DNA of 64,000 nt from Micromonospora sp. NBC_01796 (GCF_035917455.1 NZ_CP109078.1:1674001-1738000), one strand, 5' to 3'. Positions 17,217 through 26,053 are shown, counted from the stretch's first letter. Program-made: numbers and translations. Notes: generated by a model not told the origin, from the letters alone.

Positions 17217-17282
17217 CCGCCGCCCGTCCGCCCGGGTACGACCGACACCACGGCTCGTCCGGCCACCGCTGAAAGGACCGCA

Positions 17283-17320
17283 GATCGTCCACCCGCGACT
17301 TCCATCGCGGGTGGACGATC
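17283..17320 (+). terminator. perfect 16-bp hairpin, cluster boundary terminator
   Basis: GATCGTCCACCCGCGA at 17283-17298 pairs without mismatch with 17305-17320 around a CTTCCA loop. It lies 66 bases past the DUF2142 stop and separates the cluster from the tRNA locus. Confidence 0.8.
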
Positions 17321-17340
17321 GGGACGCCACACCTGCCACC

Positions 17341-17388
17341 GAAAACAACAATGCCCTGGTCGACCCGGATGGGTTTCGACCAGGGCAT
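17341..17388 (-). terminator. intrinsic terminator of tRNA-Ala
   Basis: A perfect 13-bp stem (17351-17363 with 17376-17388) is followed on the minus strand by TTGTTGTTTTC. That is a classical U-rich terminator just downstream of the tRNA gene. Confidence 0.85.
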
Positions 17389-17398
17389 CGCCCTAGGG

Positions 17399-17471
17399 TG
17401 GAGCCGAGGGGACTCGAACCCCTGACCCCCACACTGCCAGTGTGGTGCGCTACCAGCTGCGCCACGGCCCC
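17399..17471 (-). tRNA. tRNA-Ala (anticodon GGC)
   Basis: The minus strand folds into a 73-base cloverleaf. The acceptor GGGGCCG pairs with CGGCTCC and includes the G3-U70 pair that identifies alanine tRNA. The D-arm is GCGC...GCGC, the anticodon stem is CCACA/TGTGG with loop CTGGCAG, and the T-arm AGGGG-TTCGAGT-CCCCT is perfect. The anticodon is GGC, reading GCC and GCU. CCA is not encoded. A terminator follows directly. Confidence 0.97.
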
Positions 17472-17592
17472 TAGCTTGCTCAACCGCTCTGTCTTGCCTG
17501 CCCGATCTCTCGGGCACTCGCGCAATATTACACATGCCCCGCTGCTAGGTCATCTCCGAGGGGGTCGCCTCCGGCAACCCGCCCCCGACCAG

Positions 17593-18192
17593 CTAGTTCA
17601 GGGCCACGTCCGGCGGGAAGTGGGCCACCGCGGCCATCATGCCGCCCTGGCGACGCAGCACCATCGGCCACAGGTCGTCCGGCCGGTCGACGAACGCGTC
17701 ACCGGGCAGGGCGTCCAGGACGAACCACGACCCACTCTCGATCTCCGCCTCCAGTTGCCCCGGTGACCAACCCGAGTAGCCGGCGAAGACCCGGATTCCG
17801 GAGACCGCGTCACCGATCCGTTCCGGGTCGACGGAGAGGTCCACCGTGCCGACCGCACCGGAGACCTGGTGGAAGCCCTTCACCCGGCGTACCGGGGTGC
17901 GCATCCGGGCCAGGCAGATCGCCGACTCCGGCTGCACCGGCCCACCCTCGAACAGGACCGCGGGCTCACCGGCCAGGCTGCCCCAGGCGCCGAGCACGTC
18001 GGCCACCGGCACCTCGGTGGCGCGGTTGAGCACCACCCCGAGGGCGCCGCCGGGCTCGTGCGCGACCAGCAGCACCACCGTACGGTCGAAGTTGGGATCT
18101 TTCAGAGACGGGGTCGCGACCAGCAGTTGCCCGGTCATCGACGCCATGGCGCGCCCCCCGATCGCCTGCCCCTCACCCTGTACGCCGGACAT
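17593..18192 (-). CDS. YqgE/AlgH family protein (UPF0301)
   Basis: This protein of up to 199 residues belongs to the widespread UPF0301 (YqgE/AlgH) family, whose biochemical role is unsettled. Family signatures are GQLLVATPSLKDPNFDRTVVLL near the N terminus, HEPGGALGVVLNR, the GGPV segment, and the late FAGYSGWSPGQLEAEI and GSW-F segments. The GTG/ATG choice is open: an internal ATG at 18147 (MASMTGQ) fits the family start better than 18192. It is transcribed away from the MTA phosphorylase gene and stands alone. Confidence 0.9.
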   Translation of the reverse strand: MSGVQGEGQAIGGRAMASMTGQLLVATPSLKDPNFDRTVVLLVAHEPGGALGVVLNRATEVPVADVLGAWGSLAGEPAVLFEGGPVQPESAICLARMRTPVRRVKGFHQVSGAVGTVDLSVDPERIGDAVSGIRVFAGYSGWSPGQLEAEIESGSWFVLDALPGDAFVDRPDDLWPMVLRRQGGMMAAVAHFPPDVALN

Positions 18193-18474
18193 CTCTACTC
18201 GGAGGCGCAGTCACGGGAGGGGCCGAACACCGTCGGCCATACCGGATCCACACCGTCAAACGCGACCATGCGCGCAGTCAACGCCATGCCTCGCACCATA
18301 GCTTGCACGGCTGTCGCTGGCTAAGGTCTGGACGGCCAGTGCGAGTTGAGCAACCGGCGATAAGCCGGACCGTCCGGATCGTCCCGACAGTGGTCCACTT
18401 GCCGGTAACAGCGCCGAACGGTGTGGGGCAGGGCTACCGGTGACCGGAGCGCTCGGGGATGGCAGGGTAGGCCC

Positions 18475-19278
18475 GTGAGTGCACACGCAGAGCTTGCCAT
18501 CATCGGAGGCTCCGGCCTCTACGCCCTCCTGGACGGTGCCACCGAGCACGCCGTACAGACCCCGTACGGCGCCCCGTCCGACCCGATCACGATCGCCGAG
18601 ATCGCCGGCCGACCGGTGGCGTTCCTGCCCCGGCACGGGCGCGATCACCGGTACCCGCCGCACCGGATCCCGTACCGGGCCAACCTGTGGGCGCTGCGCT
18701 CGCTCGGCGTACGGCAGATCCTCGCCCCGTGCGCGGTCGGCGGCCTGCGGCCGGAACTGGGGCCGGGCACGTTCGTGGTCCCGGACCAGTTGATCGACCG
18801 GACCAGCGGCCGGGAGCAGACGTACTACGACACCGGTGCGGTGCACGTGTCGTTCGCCGACCCGTACTGCCCGGACGGTCGGCGTGCGGTGCTGACCACG
18901 GCGCAGCGGCAGGGCATCGACGCCCACGACGGCGGGACCATGGTGGTGGTCGAGGGGCCGCGCTTCTCCACCCGGGCGGAGTCCCGGTGGTTCACCGCGA
19001 TCGGCGGTTCGGTGATCAACATGACCGGGCATCCGGAGGCCGTACTCGCCCGTGAGCTGGAACTCTGCTACACCTCGGTCGCCCTGGTCACCGACCTGGA
19101 CGCCGGGGTGGAGGGTGGCGAGGGCGTCACCCACGAGGAGGTGTTCCGGGTCTTCGGGGAGAACACCGAACGGCTGCGCGAACTGCTCCTCGACGCGGTC
19201 GCGACGCTGCCCCTGGACCGCTCCTGTGCCTGCGCGCACAGCCTGGACGGGATCACCCTGCCGATCGAACTGCCCTGA
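18475..19278 (+). CDS. S-methyl-5'-thioadenosine phosphorylase (PNP family 2)
   Basis: This 267-residue protein phosphorolyses methylthioadenosine (or a related purine nucleoside), recycling adenine and methylthioribose-phosphate from polyamine and SAM metabolism. The N-terminal phosphate loop is IIGGSGLYALLDG, the phosphate-binding motif is LPRHGRDHRYPPHRIPYRAN, and the substrate-site segment is VVVEGPRFSTRAESRWF followed by INMTGHPEAVLARE. The start is a GTG at 18475 with AGGGTAGG upstream. GPRFST and NMTGHPE assign it to the MTAP/MTIP branch. Whether the true substrate is MTA, MTI or another purine nucleoside cannot be told here. Confidence 0.9.
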   Translation: MSAHAELAIIGGSGLYALLDGATEHAVQTPYGAPSDPITIAEIAGRPVAFLPRHGRDHRYPPHRIPYRANLWALRSLGVRQILAPCAVGGLRPELGPGTFVVPDQLIDRTSGREQTYYDTGAVHVSFADPYCPDGRRAVLTTAQRQGIDAHDGGTMVVVEGPRFSTRAESRWFTAIGGSVINMTGHPEAVLARELELCYTSVALVTDLDAGVEGGEGVTHEEVFRVFGENTERLRELLLDAVATLPLDRSCACAHSLDGITLPIELP

Positions 19279-19314
19279 TCCGCCAGCGGCAGGGAGACCG
19301 CCGGCGGATCAGGG
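19273..19314. terminator. bidirectional hairpin terminator
   Basis: CCCTGATCCGCC at 19273-19284 pairs perfectly with 19303-19314. It overlaps the end of the MTA phosphorylase gene and lies between two convergent genes. Confidence 0.7.
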
Positions 19315-19359
19315 CGCGCCGCGCGAGCGCGGCTGCCCGGACCGGGCCGCCGAGGAGGA

Positions 19360-20310
19360 TCAGCGGGCCGTGGTCAGGATCAGCGGCCGTCCGGAGGCGG
19401 CGTCGAGCACGGTACGGGCGGCAAGCGGCGCCTCCAGGGTCACCGTGACCGGTTGCAGCACCAGTTGGTCGGTGCAGATGCCGTCGGAGCGGACTGCCGT
19501 ACCGCCGAGCAGCACCAGGTCGCCCTGTTCCCGTACGAGTGGGGTGACCTCGGTGTCGCAGGCGCCGACGCCGAGCCGGTAGGTCAGTTTGGATCCGTCG
19601 GTCTCGACCAGGTCCTGCGCGCCCACCAGCCCCTCGGCCGGGGTGCCTGCGGGGGCGGGCGGCTCCGGCGGGGTCCCGGTCGCGCTCGCGGCGACCGCGA
19701 CCCGGGCGATCCGGGCGGCGATCTCGTCGATGGTGAACAGCCAGGCCGGCACCGTGGCCTCGCCCCGGCTGGTTCGGATGGTGGTCGTGCCCAGCTCGAC
19801 CTTGGTGACGGTGAGCGGGGTGCAGGCGATCATCGCCGGTCCGCTGACCGAGCCGTCCGGCCCGCTGTCGGCCGGTACGGGCGGCGGCGGGAGCTTCGGA
19901 CCCTTCGGACAGGGCGGCGGGTCCCCCTGGTCGAGTTGGCGGTACGCGGCCTCCGCGCTCACCAGCGGCACGGTGAGCCTCCCGTCCGGGAAGACGATCA
20001 TGCCGTCGGCCGGGACGGCGGACGGCAGCGGTGCCCGCTCCCGGTACCACCCCGCGATGAGGGCCTGCTTGGTGTCCTCACCGAGCCTGGCGTCGGCGGG
20101 CACCACGGTCGGCTCCTGCAACGGGACGTACCCGCTGCGCCAGTCCGGTGGTACCGCCGCCTGCCAGGCCGCCGCGACCTCGGTCGCCCGCTGCTGGAAC
20201 GCCTCCTCCCGGCGGTCCGGTGCGGCGGATCCGGTCGAGGTGTCCGGCTGTGCGCATGCGGCGAGGGTCAACAACATCGCTAGGCCCAGCGGGGCGGGAA
20301 AACGTCGCAT
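19360..20310 (-). CDS. secreted lipoprotein of unknown function
   Basis: This 316-residue protein has a lipoprotein signal peptide: MRRF, a hydrophobic stretch, and the lipobox LAAC with the lipidated cysteine near residue 19. The mature part has a proline-rich segment near 130-150 and four or more further cysteines (CPKG, ACTP, GACD, GICT) that could form disulfides outside the cell. I do not recognise a family. It is convergent with the MTA phosphorylase and separated from it by a hairpin. Confidence 0.8.
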   Translation of the reverse strand: MRRFPAPLGLAMLLTLAACAQPDTSTGSAAPDRREEAFQQRATEVAAAWQAAVPPDWRSGYVPLQEPTVVPADARLGEDTKQALIAGWYRERAPLPSAVPADGMIVFPDGRLTVPLVSAEAAYRQLDQGDPPPCPKGPKLPPPPVPADSGPDGSVSGPAMIACTPLTVTKVELGTTTIRTSRGEATVPAWLFTIDEIAARIARVAVAASATGTPPEPPAPAGTPAEGLVGAQDLVETDGSKLTYRLGVGACDTEVTPLVREQGDLVLLGGTAVRSDGICTDQLVLQPVTVTLEAPLAARTVLDAASGRPLILTTAR

Positions 20311-20403
20311 GTCGATCAGACGTCGTCCGGCGGTGTCGGGTTCCGTACACCCGGTCCTCGGCGCGTCGGACCTCTCCGACCGGGACGACCCGGCCCGGCC
20401 CGG

Positions 20404-20883
20404 TCAGCTCGGGCGACCGATGTCGGTGCCGTAGGCCCGGTAGACCAGGTCGGCCCCGCGCTGTCGGTGCCGGGACAGTTCCCGCAGCAGGTCACCGGCC
20501 CAGCCGCGCAGTTCCTCCGTGGTCGCCTCGGGCAGTTGCGCCCGCCGTTGCAGCGCAGCGAGTACGGCGGCCACCGCGGCGTGCTCGCGCAGCAGCACAT
20601 GTACGGTCCGGGCCAGCCGTGGTGCCCGGTCGAGCAGTTCGGCGTAGAGCCCGGACCGTCCCTCGGTCAGCCTGACGTGCTCGGTGAACTCGCCCCGCAG
20701 CCCGTCCAGCCGGAGCGCGACGCGGTGTCGCCAGTCCGGATCGTCGGCCGGACCGGCCAGGGCCTGTTCGAAGGCGTGGATCTCGCGGAGCAGGGTGACC
20801 CGGTGCCGCCGCGCCGCGCGCAGGGCGATCGGGTCGCCGGTCGGGAACGCCGCCACCGGGTGCTGAATCGGGCCGGTCACCAT
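20404..20883 (-). CDS. hemerythrin-like (HHE) domain protein
   Basis: This 159-residue all-helical protein has the histidine-glutamate pattern of HHE cation-binding domains: LREIHAFEQAL, EFTEHVRLTE, LLREHAAVAAVL and a late LSRHRQ. These would ligate a di-iron centre used for oxygen, NO or iron sensing. The ATG at 20883 is preceded by AAGGAGGT; the longer frame upstream runs into the tmRNA gene and is not credible. The histidine set is incomplete compared with classical hemerythrins, so metal content is uncertain. Confidence 0.7.
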   Translation of the reverse strand: MVTGPIQHPVAAFPTGDPIALRAARRHRVTLLREIHAFEQALAGPADDPDWRHRVALRLDGLRGEFTEHVRLTEGRSGLYAELLDRAPRLARTVHVLLREHAAVAAVLAALQRRAQLPEATTEELRGWAGDLLRELSRHRQRGADLVYRAYGTDIGRPS

Positions 20884-21010
20884 GACGCACCTCCTTGAGC
20901 GCCTACCGCCTGAGCTGATGGTGAGTCCACCACCCCGCCGGTGTCCAGCCCCCGGAGTGCTCGATCCGTCCCCGGTCGAACCCCTCCGGGGCACAGAGCG
21001 GGTAAAACGA

Positions 21011-21044
21011 CTCTGCGCCCCGGTCCGGAGACCGGGGCGCAGAG
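21011..21044 (-). terminator. terminator of ssrA
   Basis: A perfect 14-bp stem, CTCTGCGCCCCGGT (21011-21024) with 21031-21044, lies 3 bases beyond the tmRNA 3' end. On the minus strand it is followed by TCGTTTTAC. Confidence 0.85.
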
Positions 21045-21047
21045 CGC

Positions 21048-21423
21048 TGGTGGAGGTGCCGGGAATCGAACCCGGGTCCTTCGTCGGATTGTCAGGACTT
21101 CTCCGAGCGCAGCTCGCTATGCCTCTACTCGGCCCCACCGATCACGCGAGCGAGTTGGTGTGACGGGCCCAGTCGCTGATTAATCTCGCCGCACGAACCC
21201 CGCGACCGGGTTCGATTGGCCAGCCTTCTAGCTGATGCCGGCAGACTGGGACGAAGGCACTCCCAGGCCGACAGACTTGCTACTCGCCTCAGGCGGCGAG
21301 AGCGAAGTCAGCGCGATTTTGCTTGGCGCTTATTGGTTTCCGACGACCGATTCTCGAGACGACGTCGGCTTCCTCGGCTCGCTTCCCCTGACGCAGCGTA
21401 CGAAGTCGAAACCAGTCACCCCC
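21048..21423 (-). ncRNA. ssrA: transfer-messenger RNA (tmRNA)
   Basis: The minus strand holds a complete 376-base tmRNA. The 5' acceptor GGGGGTG pairs with CACCTCC at the 3' end, followed by an encoded ACCA. GACTGGTTTCGACTTCG is the conserved 5' portion and GGGTTCGATTCCC the T-arm. The tag frame at 21289-21327 reads AKQNRADFALAA followed by UGA, with the ALAA ending recognised by ClpXP-type proteases. It rescues stalled ribosomes with SmpB, whose gene lies 100 bases upstream on the same strand. Confidence 0.96.
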
Positions 21424-21522
21424 TAGACAGGGCCACCTGACGTGGCAGCCACCCCAACCTTAACGCCTCGCGCCACCGGGTTAATTCCGGATCCCCGTCC
21501 CGGCGCGTTGCCCCAGGTCAGG

Positions 21523-21999
21523 TCAGTCCATGCCCTTGCCGCGCCGGCCGGCCGCCTTGGCGATCTCCCGGTCGGCGTCCCGCTTGGCCAGGTCCTGGCG
21601 CTTGTCGTACGACTTCTTACCCCGGGCGAGACCGATCTCCACCTTCGCCCAGCCGTCGTTGAAGTAGACCGAGAGCGGGACCAGGGTCAGGCCGCTCTCC
21701 TTCAGCTTGCCGAGCAGCCGGTTGATCTCGATCCGGTTGAGCAGCAGCTTGCGGGTACGGCGGGGCTCGTGGTTGGTCCAGGTGCCCTGGGTGTACTCCG
21801 GGATGTGCATCCCGTGCAGGAACAGCTCCCCGCTGCGCTCCTGGGCGAAGGCGTCGACCAGCGAGGCGCGGCCGGCGCGCAGGGACTTGACCTCGGTGCC
21901 GGTCAACGCCATGCCCGCCTCGTACGTGTCAAGAATGGCGTAGTCGTGGCGCGCCTTCCGGTTGGAGGCGACGACCTTGCGCCCCTTCTCCCGTGGCAT
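21523..21999 (-). CDS. smpB: SsrA-binding protein SmpB
   Basis: This 158-residue OB-fold protein binds tmRNA and brings it to stalled ribosomes. Signatures are the N-terminal [35 protein letters not shown] and the basic C-terminal tail that enters the mRNA channel ([14 protein letters not shown]). The ATG at 21999 (MPREKGRK) is preferred over a GTG three codons upstream, since GGAGAGG is then about 10 bases away and the sequence matches the family start. ssrA follows directly downstream. Confidence 0.96.
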   Translation of the reverse strand: MPREKGRKVVASNRKARHDYAILDTYEAGMALTGTEVKSLRAGRASLVDAFAQERSGELFLHGMHIPEYTQGTWTNHEPRRTRKLLLNRIEINRLLGKLKESGLTLVPLSVYFNDGWAKVEIGLARGKKSYDKRQDLAKRDADREIAKAAGRRGKGMD

Positions 22000-22069
22000 C
22001 CGCGCCACCCCTCTCCGCTGCGTTGACGGCCGCCGGACTCCGTTGACGGCCGCGCAATGCTACCTCGTG

Positions 22070-22117
22070 CACAAGGGCCTCCGGTTAGCGCTTTTCGCGC
22101 CACCGAAGGCCCTTGTG
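22070..22117 (-). terminator. long hairpin between ftsX and smpB
   Basis: CACAAGGGCCT (22070-22080) pairs with 22107-22117, and after one mismatch the inner CGGT pairs with ACCG. It is a candidate terminator of ftsEX transcription, without a U-tract. Confidence 0.5.
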
Positions 22118-22161
22118 TCCGATTACACCCCGAACGGGGCGAACGCGACCCGTACCGGAAG

Positions 22162-23037
22162 CTAGACCCGCAGGTAGAAGCGGAGGGTGACCCAGGCGGT
22201 GACCGCGCTGACCAGACAGCCGGCGCCGGCCATCAGCGGCAGCATCAGCAGCACCCGGCTCCACTCGATCGGGGTGAGCAGGTCGGTCAGGTCCCGTAGC
22301 GAGCCGTCCAGCAGGAAGACCTTGCCCAGGACCAGCGCGCCGAAGCCGATGAGGGAACCGATGAGACCGGCCACCACCGCCTCGAGCACGAATGGTGCCT
22401 GGATGAACCAGTTGGACGCACCGACGAGTTTCATGACCGCGACCTCGCGGCGCTTGCTGTACGCGGCGACCTGGATCGTGTTACCGACCAGGAGGAGGGC
22501 GGCGATCGCCATGATCGAGGCGGCTACCAGGCCCATCTTCTGCACCGCGCTGAGGATGTTGAAGATCTTGTCGAGAAGTCGCCGCTGGTCGACGATCTCG
22601 TCGACGCCCTCGGTGTCCTTGTACTTGTCGTAGACGGCCTGGTACTCCTCCGGGTTCTTCAGCTTCACCCGGAACGACTCGGGGAGCTGCTCCGGCTTGA
22701 CCGCGTTCACCAGGTCGGGCGCGTCCTGGAACATGGTCCGGAACTTGTTGTACGCGTCCTCACCCGACTCGAAGAGGACCTCTTCCACCAGCGGGTCGCT
22801 CTTCAGCTCGCCCTCGAGGCCCAGCCGCTGATCGTCCGGGATGTCGACCTTCAGGAAGATCGCGACTTCGATCTTGTCGTAGTAGAAGTCCTTCATGGTG
22901 TCGACCTGGAGGTACATCAGGCCGCTGGCACCCAGCATCGTCAACGACACGGCCATCGTGATGATCATCGCGATGGTCATCGTCACGTTGCGCCACAGTC
23001 CGACCAATACCTCGGACAGGACGTATTTCACGCGCAT
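22162..23037 (-). CDS. ftsX: cell-division protein FtsX
   Basis: This 291-residue membrane subunit forms a complex with FtsE that couples division to peptidoglycan hydrolases outside the cell. It has one N-terminal transmembrane segment (about 18-40), an extracellular domain of about 110 residues, then three C-terminal segments, with KRREVAVMKLVGAS before the second group. GGAAGG precedes the ATG at 23037. It lies 78 bases after ftsE, which is the usual partner order. Confidence 0.96.
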   Translation of the reverse strand: MRVKYVLSEVLVGLWRNVTMTIAMIITMAVSLTMLGASGLMYLQVDTMKDFYYDKIEVAIFLKVDIPDDQRLGLEGELKSDPLVEEVLFESGEDAYNKFRTMFQDAPDLVNAVKPEQLPESFRVKLKNPEEYQAVYDKYKDTEGVDEIVDQRRLLDKIFNILSAVQKMGLVAASIMAIAALLLVGNTIQVAAYSKRREVAVMKLVGASNWFIQAPFVLEAVVAGLIGSLIGFGALVLGKVFLLDGSLRDLTDLLTPIEWSRVLLMLPLMAGAGCLVSAVTAWVTLRFYLRV

Positions 23038-23115
23038 CGGGGGTTCCTTCCGGATCTCCGCAGAGGGTCGTTCGTCGTCAGGTCAGGGCCGGGTCGGCCG
23101 TCTGAGCGCCGGGGC

Positions 23116-23796
23116 TCAGCCGTAGACGCCACGGGCCTGGTCGCGCACGATGCGACCACTCTCGATCTCGATGACGCGGCGGCGCATCTGGTTGACGATG
23201 TTGGAGTCGTGGGTAACCATCACGACCGTGGTACCGGTGCGGTTGATCCGGTCCAGCAGACGCATGATCTCGATGGACGTGTCCGGGTCGAGGTTTCCGG
23301 TGGGCTCGTCGGCCAGCAGGATCAGCGGCCGGTTCACGAACGCCCGCGCCACCGCCACCCGCTGCTGCTCGCCACCGGACAGTTCGTGCGGGTAGCGGTG
23401 CTCCTTGCCGCCGAGGCCGACCAGTTCCAGCACCTCGGGCACGACCCGGCGGGCGACCGCCTTGGTCTTGCCGATCACCTCGAGGGCGAAGGCAACGTTC
23501 TCGTACGCGGTGCGGTTGGGCAGCAGCCGGAAGTCCTGGAAGACGCAGCCGATAGAGCGTCGGAAGTTCGGGATCTTCCAGGAGCGCATGCCGGTGACGT
23601 CGCGGCTGTTGACCACAACCTTGCCCTTACTGGGAGTCACCTCATGCAGCAGCAGCTTGATGATCGTCGACTTGCCGGATCCGGAGGGACCGATGAAGAA
23701 GACGAACTCACCCTTCTCGATCGAGACCGACACGTCGTCGAGCGATGGCCGGGACGCCTTCGGGTACGTCTTCGTCACTTGCTCAAGCTGAATCAC
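23116..23796 (-). CDS. ftsE: cell-division ATPase FtsE
   Basis: This 226-residue ABC ATPase energises FtsX. Walker A is GPSGSGKST near residues 36-44, the Q-loop is VFQDFRLLP, the signature is [14 protein letters not shown], and Walker B is [14 protein letters not shown] place the start at the GTG at 23796 ([12 protein letters not shown]), which matches mycobacterial FtsE, rather than at the TTG 12 codons upstream. No ribosome site precedes it. A TAGACT hexamer lies 8 bases upstream, so a leaderless transcript is likely. Confidence 0.95.
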   Translation of the reverse strand: MIQLEQVTKTYPKASRPSLDDVSVSIEKGEFVFFIGPSGSGKSTIIKLLLHEVTPSKGKVVVNSRDVTGMRSWKIPNFRRSIGCVFQDFRLLPNRTAYENVAFALEVIGKTKAVARRVVPEVLELVGLGGKEHRYPHELSGGEQQRVAVARAFVNRPLILLADEPTGNLDPDTSIEIMRLLDRINRTGTTVVMVTHDSNIVNQMRRRVIEIESGRIVRDQARGVYG

Positions 23797-23915
23797 GGGT
23801 CGTGAGTCTACGCGGTGTAACGAAAAGTCCAAGCCCCACGGGCCATCAATCGGCCCGCAATGTCGGAAAGGAGTGGCCCGCCGTCGGCGCTGGGTGCGCC
23901 CCGGCGGGCCATCGC

Positions 23916-25037
23916 TCAGGCCACCTCGCCAGCGAGCTGACGCTGCTTGCGCCAGCGGATTCCCGCCTCGATGAAGCCATCCAGCTCCCCGTCGAAGACC
24001 GCGGTCGGATTGCCGGTCTCCTGCTCAGTTCGCAGATCCTTCACCATCTGATAAGGGTGCAGCACGTAGGAGCGCATCTGGTCACCCCAGGAGCCGGCCG
24101 CGTCGGTCTTGAGCCCGGCCAGTCGGGCCTGCTCCTCCTGGCGCTTGCGCTCCAACAGCCGCGACTGCAGCACCCGCATCGCGGACGCCTTGTTCTGCAG
24201 TTGGGACTTCTCGTTCTGGCAGGTGACCACGATGCCGGTGGGGATGTGTGTGATCCGTACCGCAGAGTCGGTCGTGTTCACGCTCTGTCCACCTGGCCCG
24301 GACGACCGGTACACGTCGACCCGGATCTCGTTCTCCGCGATGTCGATGTGGTCGGTCTGCTCGGTGACGGGTAGCACCTCGACACCGGCGAAGCTCGTCT
24401 GCCGCCGCCCCTGGTTGTCGAACGGGCTGATCCGGACCAGCCGGTGAGTGCCCGACTCAACACTGAGAGTGCCGTACGCGTACGGGAACTTCACCGCGAA
24501 GGTGGCCGACTTCAGCCCCGCCTCCTCGGCGTACGACGTCTCGTAGACCTCGGTCGGGTACCCGTGCCGTTCCGCCCAGCGCAGGTACATGCGCAGCAGC
24601 ATCTCGGCGAAGTCGGCGGCGTCCACCCCGCCCGCACCGGCCCGGATCGCGACCAGCGCCTGACGCGAGTCGTACTCACCGGAGAGCAGGGTGCGGACCT
24701 CCATCTCCTGGATGGCCTTGCCGAGCCCGCCGATCTCGGTCTCCACCTCGCCGAGCACCCCGGGGTCGTCCTCCGCCTCGGCCAGCTCCAGCAGGACGTA
24801 GGCGTCGTCGAGGCGGCTGCGCAGGCTGCCCAGCCGCTCGATCTCGCTGTTGACGTACGAGAGCTGGGAGGTGACCTCCTGGGCCTTGACCTGGTCGTCC
24901 CACAGGTCGGGCGCGGAGGCCGCCTCTTCGAGCTTGACCTTGTCCTGGCGCAGCCGGTCGACATCGAGGACTGCCTCGATGCTGCGTAGCGTGGCATCGA
25001 GGTCTTTGAGCTGGTCGGCGTAATCGGCAGCGGTCAC
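23916..25037 (-). CDS. prfB: peptide chain release factor 2
   Basis: This 373-residue release factor recognises UGA and UAA stop codons. The stop-codon tripeptide is SPF in [12 protein letters not shown], and the peptidyl-hydrolysis motif is SGPGGQSVN. The frame is continuous, so the programmed +1 frameshift of many bacteria is absent. The GTG at 25037 is preferred over a TTG at 25049. It has no ribosome site, but TATTGT stands 8 bases upstream, again suggesting a leaderless message. It heads the prfB-ftsE-ftsX-smpB-ssrA series. Confidence 0.95.
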   Translation of the reverse strand: MTAADYADQLKDLDATLRSIEAVLDVDRLRQDKVKLEEAASAPDLWDDQVKAQEVTSQLSYVNSEIERLGSLRSRLDDAYVLLELAEAEDDPGVLGEVETEIGGLGKAIQEMEVRTLLSGEYDSRQALVAIRAGAGGVDAADFAEMLLRMYLRWAERHGYPTEVYETSYAEEAGLKSATFAVKFPYAYGTLSVESGTHRLVRISPFDNQGRRQTSFAGVEVLPVTEQTDHIDIAENEIRVDVYRSSGPGGQSVNTTDSAVRITHIPTGIVVTCQNEKSQLQNKASAMRVLQSRLLERKRQEEQARLAGLKTDAAGSWGDQMRSYVLHPYQMVKDLRTEQETGNPTAVFDGELDGFIEAGIRWRKQRQLAGEVA

Positions 25038-25104
25038 AACTGTCAACAATAGCGACCGTCAGCGCAAGCGGCCCACTACCTCAGCGACGGGTCCCCGTAG
25101 GAGA

Positions 25105-25620
25105 TCAACTGGCCGGTGCCGTCTTCAGCCAGGAGAGCGCCGCCTTGTGGTACTGGACGGCGAACTCGAGCGCCGCGGCGCCGTACGAGTCACCGGCCTT
25201 CTTGGCGTCCTTGGCCTGCTCACGGGCCATCGCGAGGGCCTCGGTGTGGTACTCGTTCGCCCCGCTGTAGAGGTTGCGCAGCTGGTTCGCCGAGTGCTGC
25301 TCGCCGAAGGCGACCCGCAGTGCGGTCGGGTTGCGCACCGTGTCGCGCCCCGGCACGTCGGTCAGCCAGCGGGAGAATGTCCGCTTTCCGGCCGCCGTGA
25401 TCGCGTACGGCTGGCTGGAGCGCGGGCCGGGCTTGCCGAGCCGGACCAGACCCTGGTCGGCCAGCACCGGGAGTTCCCGGTAGACCTGGCTCCGGGTCAT
25501 CGACCAGTACGGTGCGAGTCGCCGCTCGGCGGCGGCCATCAACTGGCCGCCGGTCATTGGTCCTTCGTGGAGCAGCCCCAGTAGAGCTGCTGCCGTTGGG
25601 TTGATTCCTGAATCCGCCAT
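25105..25620 (-). CDS. PadR-family transcriptional regulator
   Basis: This 171-residue regulator has an N-terminal winged helix: LLGLLHEGPMTGGQLM, YWSMTRSQVYRELPVLADQGLV and the wing PYAITAAGKRTF. A C-terminal helical dimerisation region (about 95-170) completes the PadR pattern. Such repressors usually respond to small molecules and control a neighbouring gene, but no obvious target pair is present. An AAGGGG site precedes the ATG at 25620. Ligand and target cannot be read. Confidence 0.88.
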   Translation of the reverse strand: MADSGINPTAAALLGLLHEGPMTGGQLMAAAERRLAPYWSMTRSQVYRELPVLADQGLVRLGKPGPRSSQPYAITAAGKRTFSRWLTDVPGRDTVRNPTALRVAFGEQHSANQLRNLYSGANEYHTEALAMAREQAKDAKKAGDSYGAAALEFAVQYHKAALSWLKTAPAS

Positions 25621-26053
25621 GCCCCTTACGCTGCCACTTTGGCGCCGTCGCGTCTAGGATTTGGCATGATCTGCGGCAGGTTGTACTCCACTGTGCACCG
25701 TCCGAGGCAGACTGTCCAGTGAGGATGCTCGATATCGTGGCCGATGTGAAGCCCCCGGGACACCCGTCCGGGTGACAGTGGTCCGCCCTCGGGCGGGCCG
25801 ACCACTATCAAGTACCTGCGCTGCCGGGTAGAGTACGCCACAATTCGGGCATTTCGCGCAATTTTCCAAGGATTACCCCGAAGCTCCACCCGCCCGACCC
25901 AGAAGTTCCCCCCAGCCCGCGCCACCACCCCCACCACACGCACCCCCGCCCGCCTTCTCTCGCGATCTAGGGCAAATACGTGTGAATGAAGATCAAAAAA
26001 CACGTATCTGCCCTAGATCGCGCACGGGAGAGGGTGGGGGGCGAGGGGGGTGG
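25621..26053. other. 433-base gap with palindrome and doubtful coding remnants
   Basis: No solid gene is present. The minus strand between 25626 and 25869 shows a CxxCxxC zinc-ribbon-like start in one frame (MENCAKCPNCG, from a TTG) and a second open stretch in another frame ending at 25626. Together they could be a frameshifted small gene. Third-base GC there is clearly lower than in neighbouring genes. The strong palindrome at 25961-26022 occupies the remainder. Confidence 0.4.
25961..26022. repeat. 23-bp near-perfect inverted repeat
   Basis: The arm 25961-25983 (core GATCTAGGGCAAATACGTGT) matches the reverse complement of 26000-26022 except at one base, around a 16-base AT-rich loop. It sits 31 bases beyond the stop of the P5C dehydrogenase gene. 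It may be a terminator or a dispersed palindromic element. Confidence 0.85.

Noticed and set aside
24900-25049. Programmed +1 frameshift in prfB
   Set aside because: The reading frame is continuous from the start, with no early in-frame UGA and no slippery CUU-UGA context.
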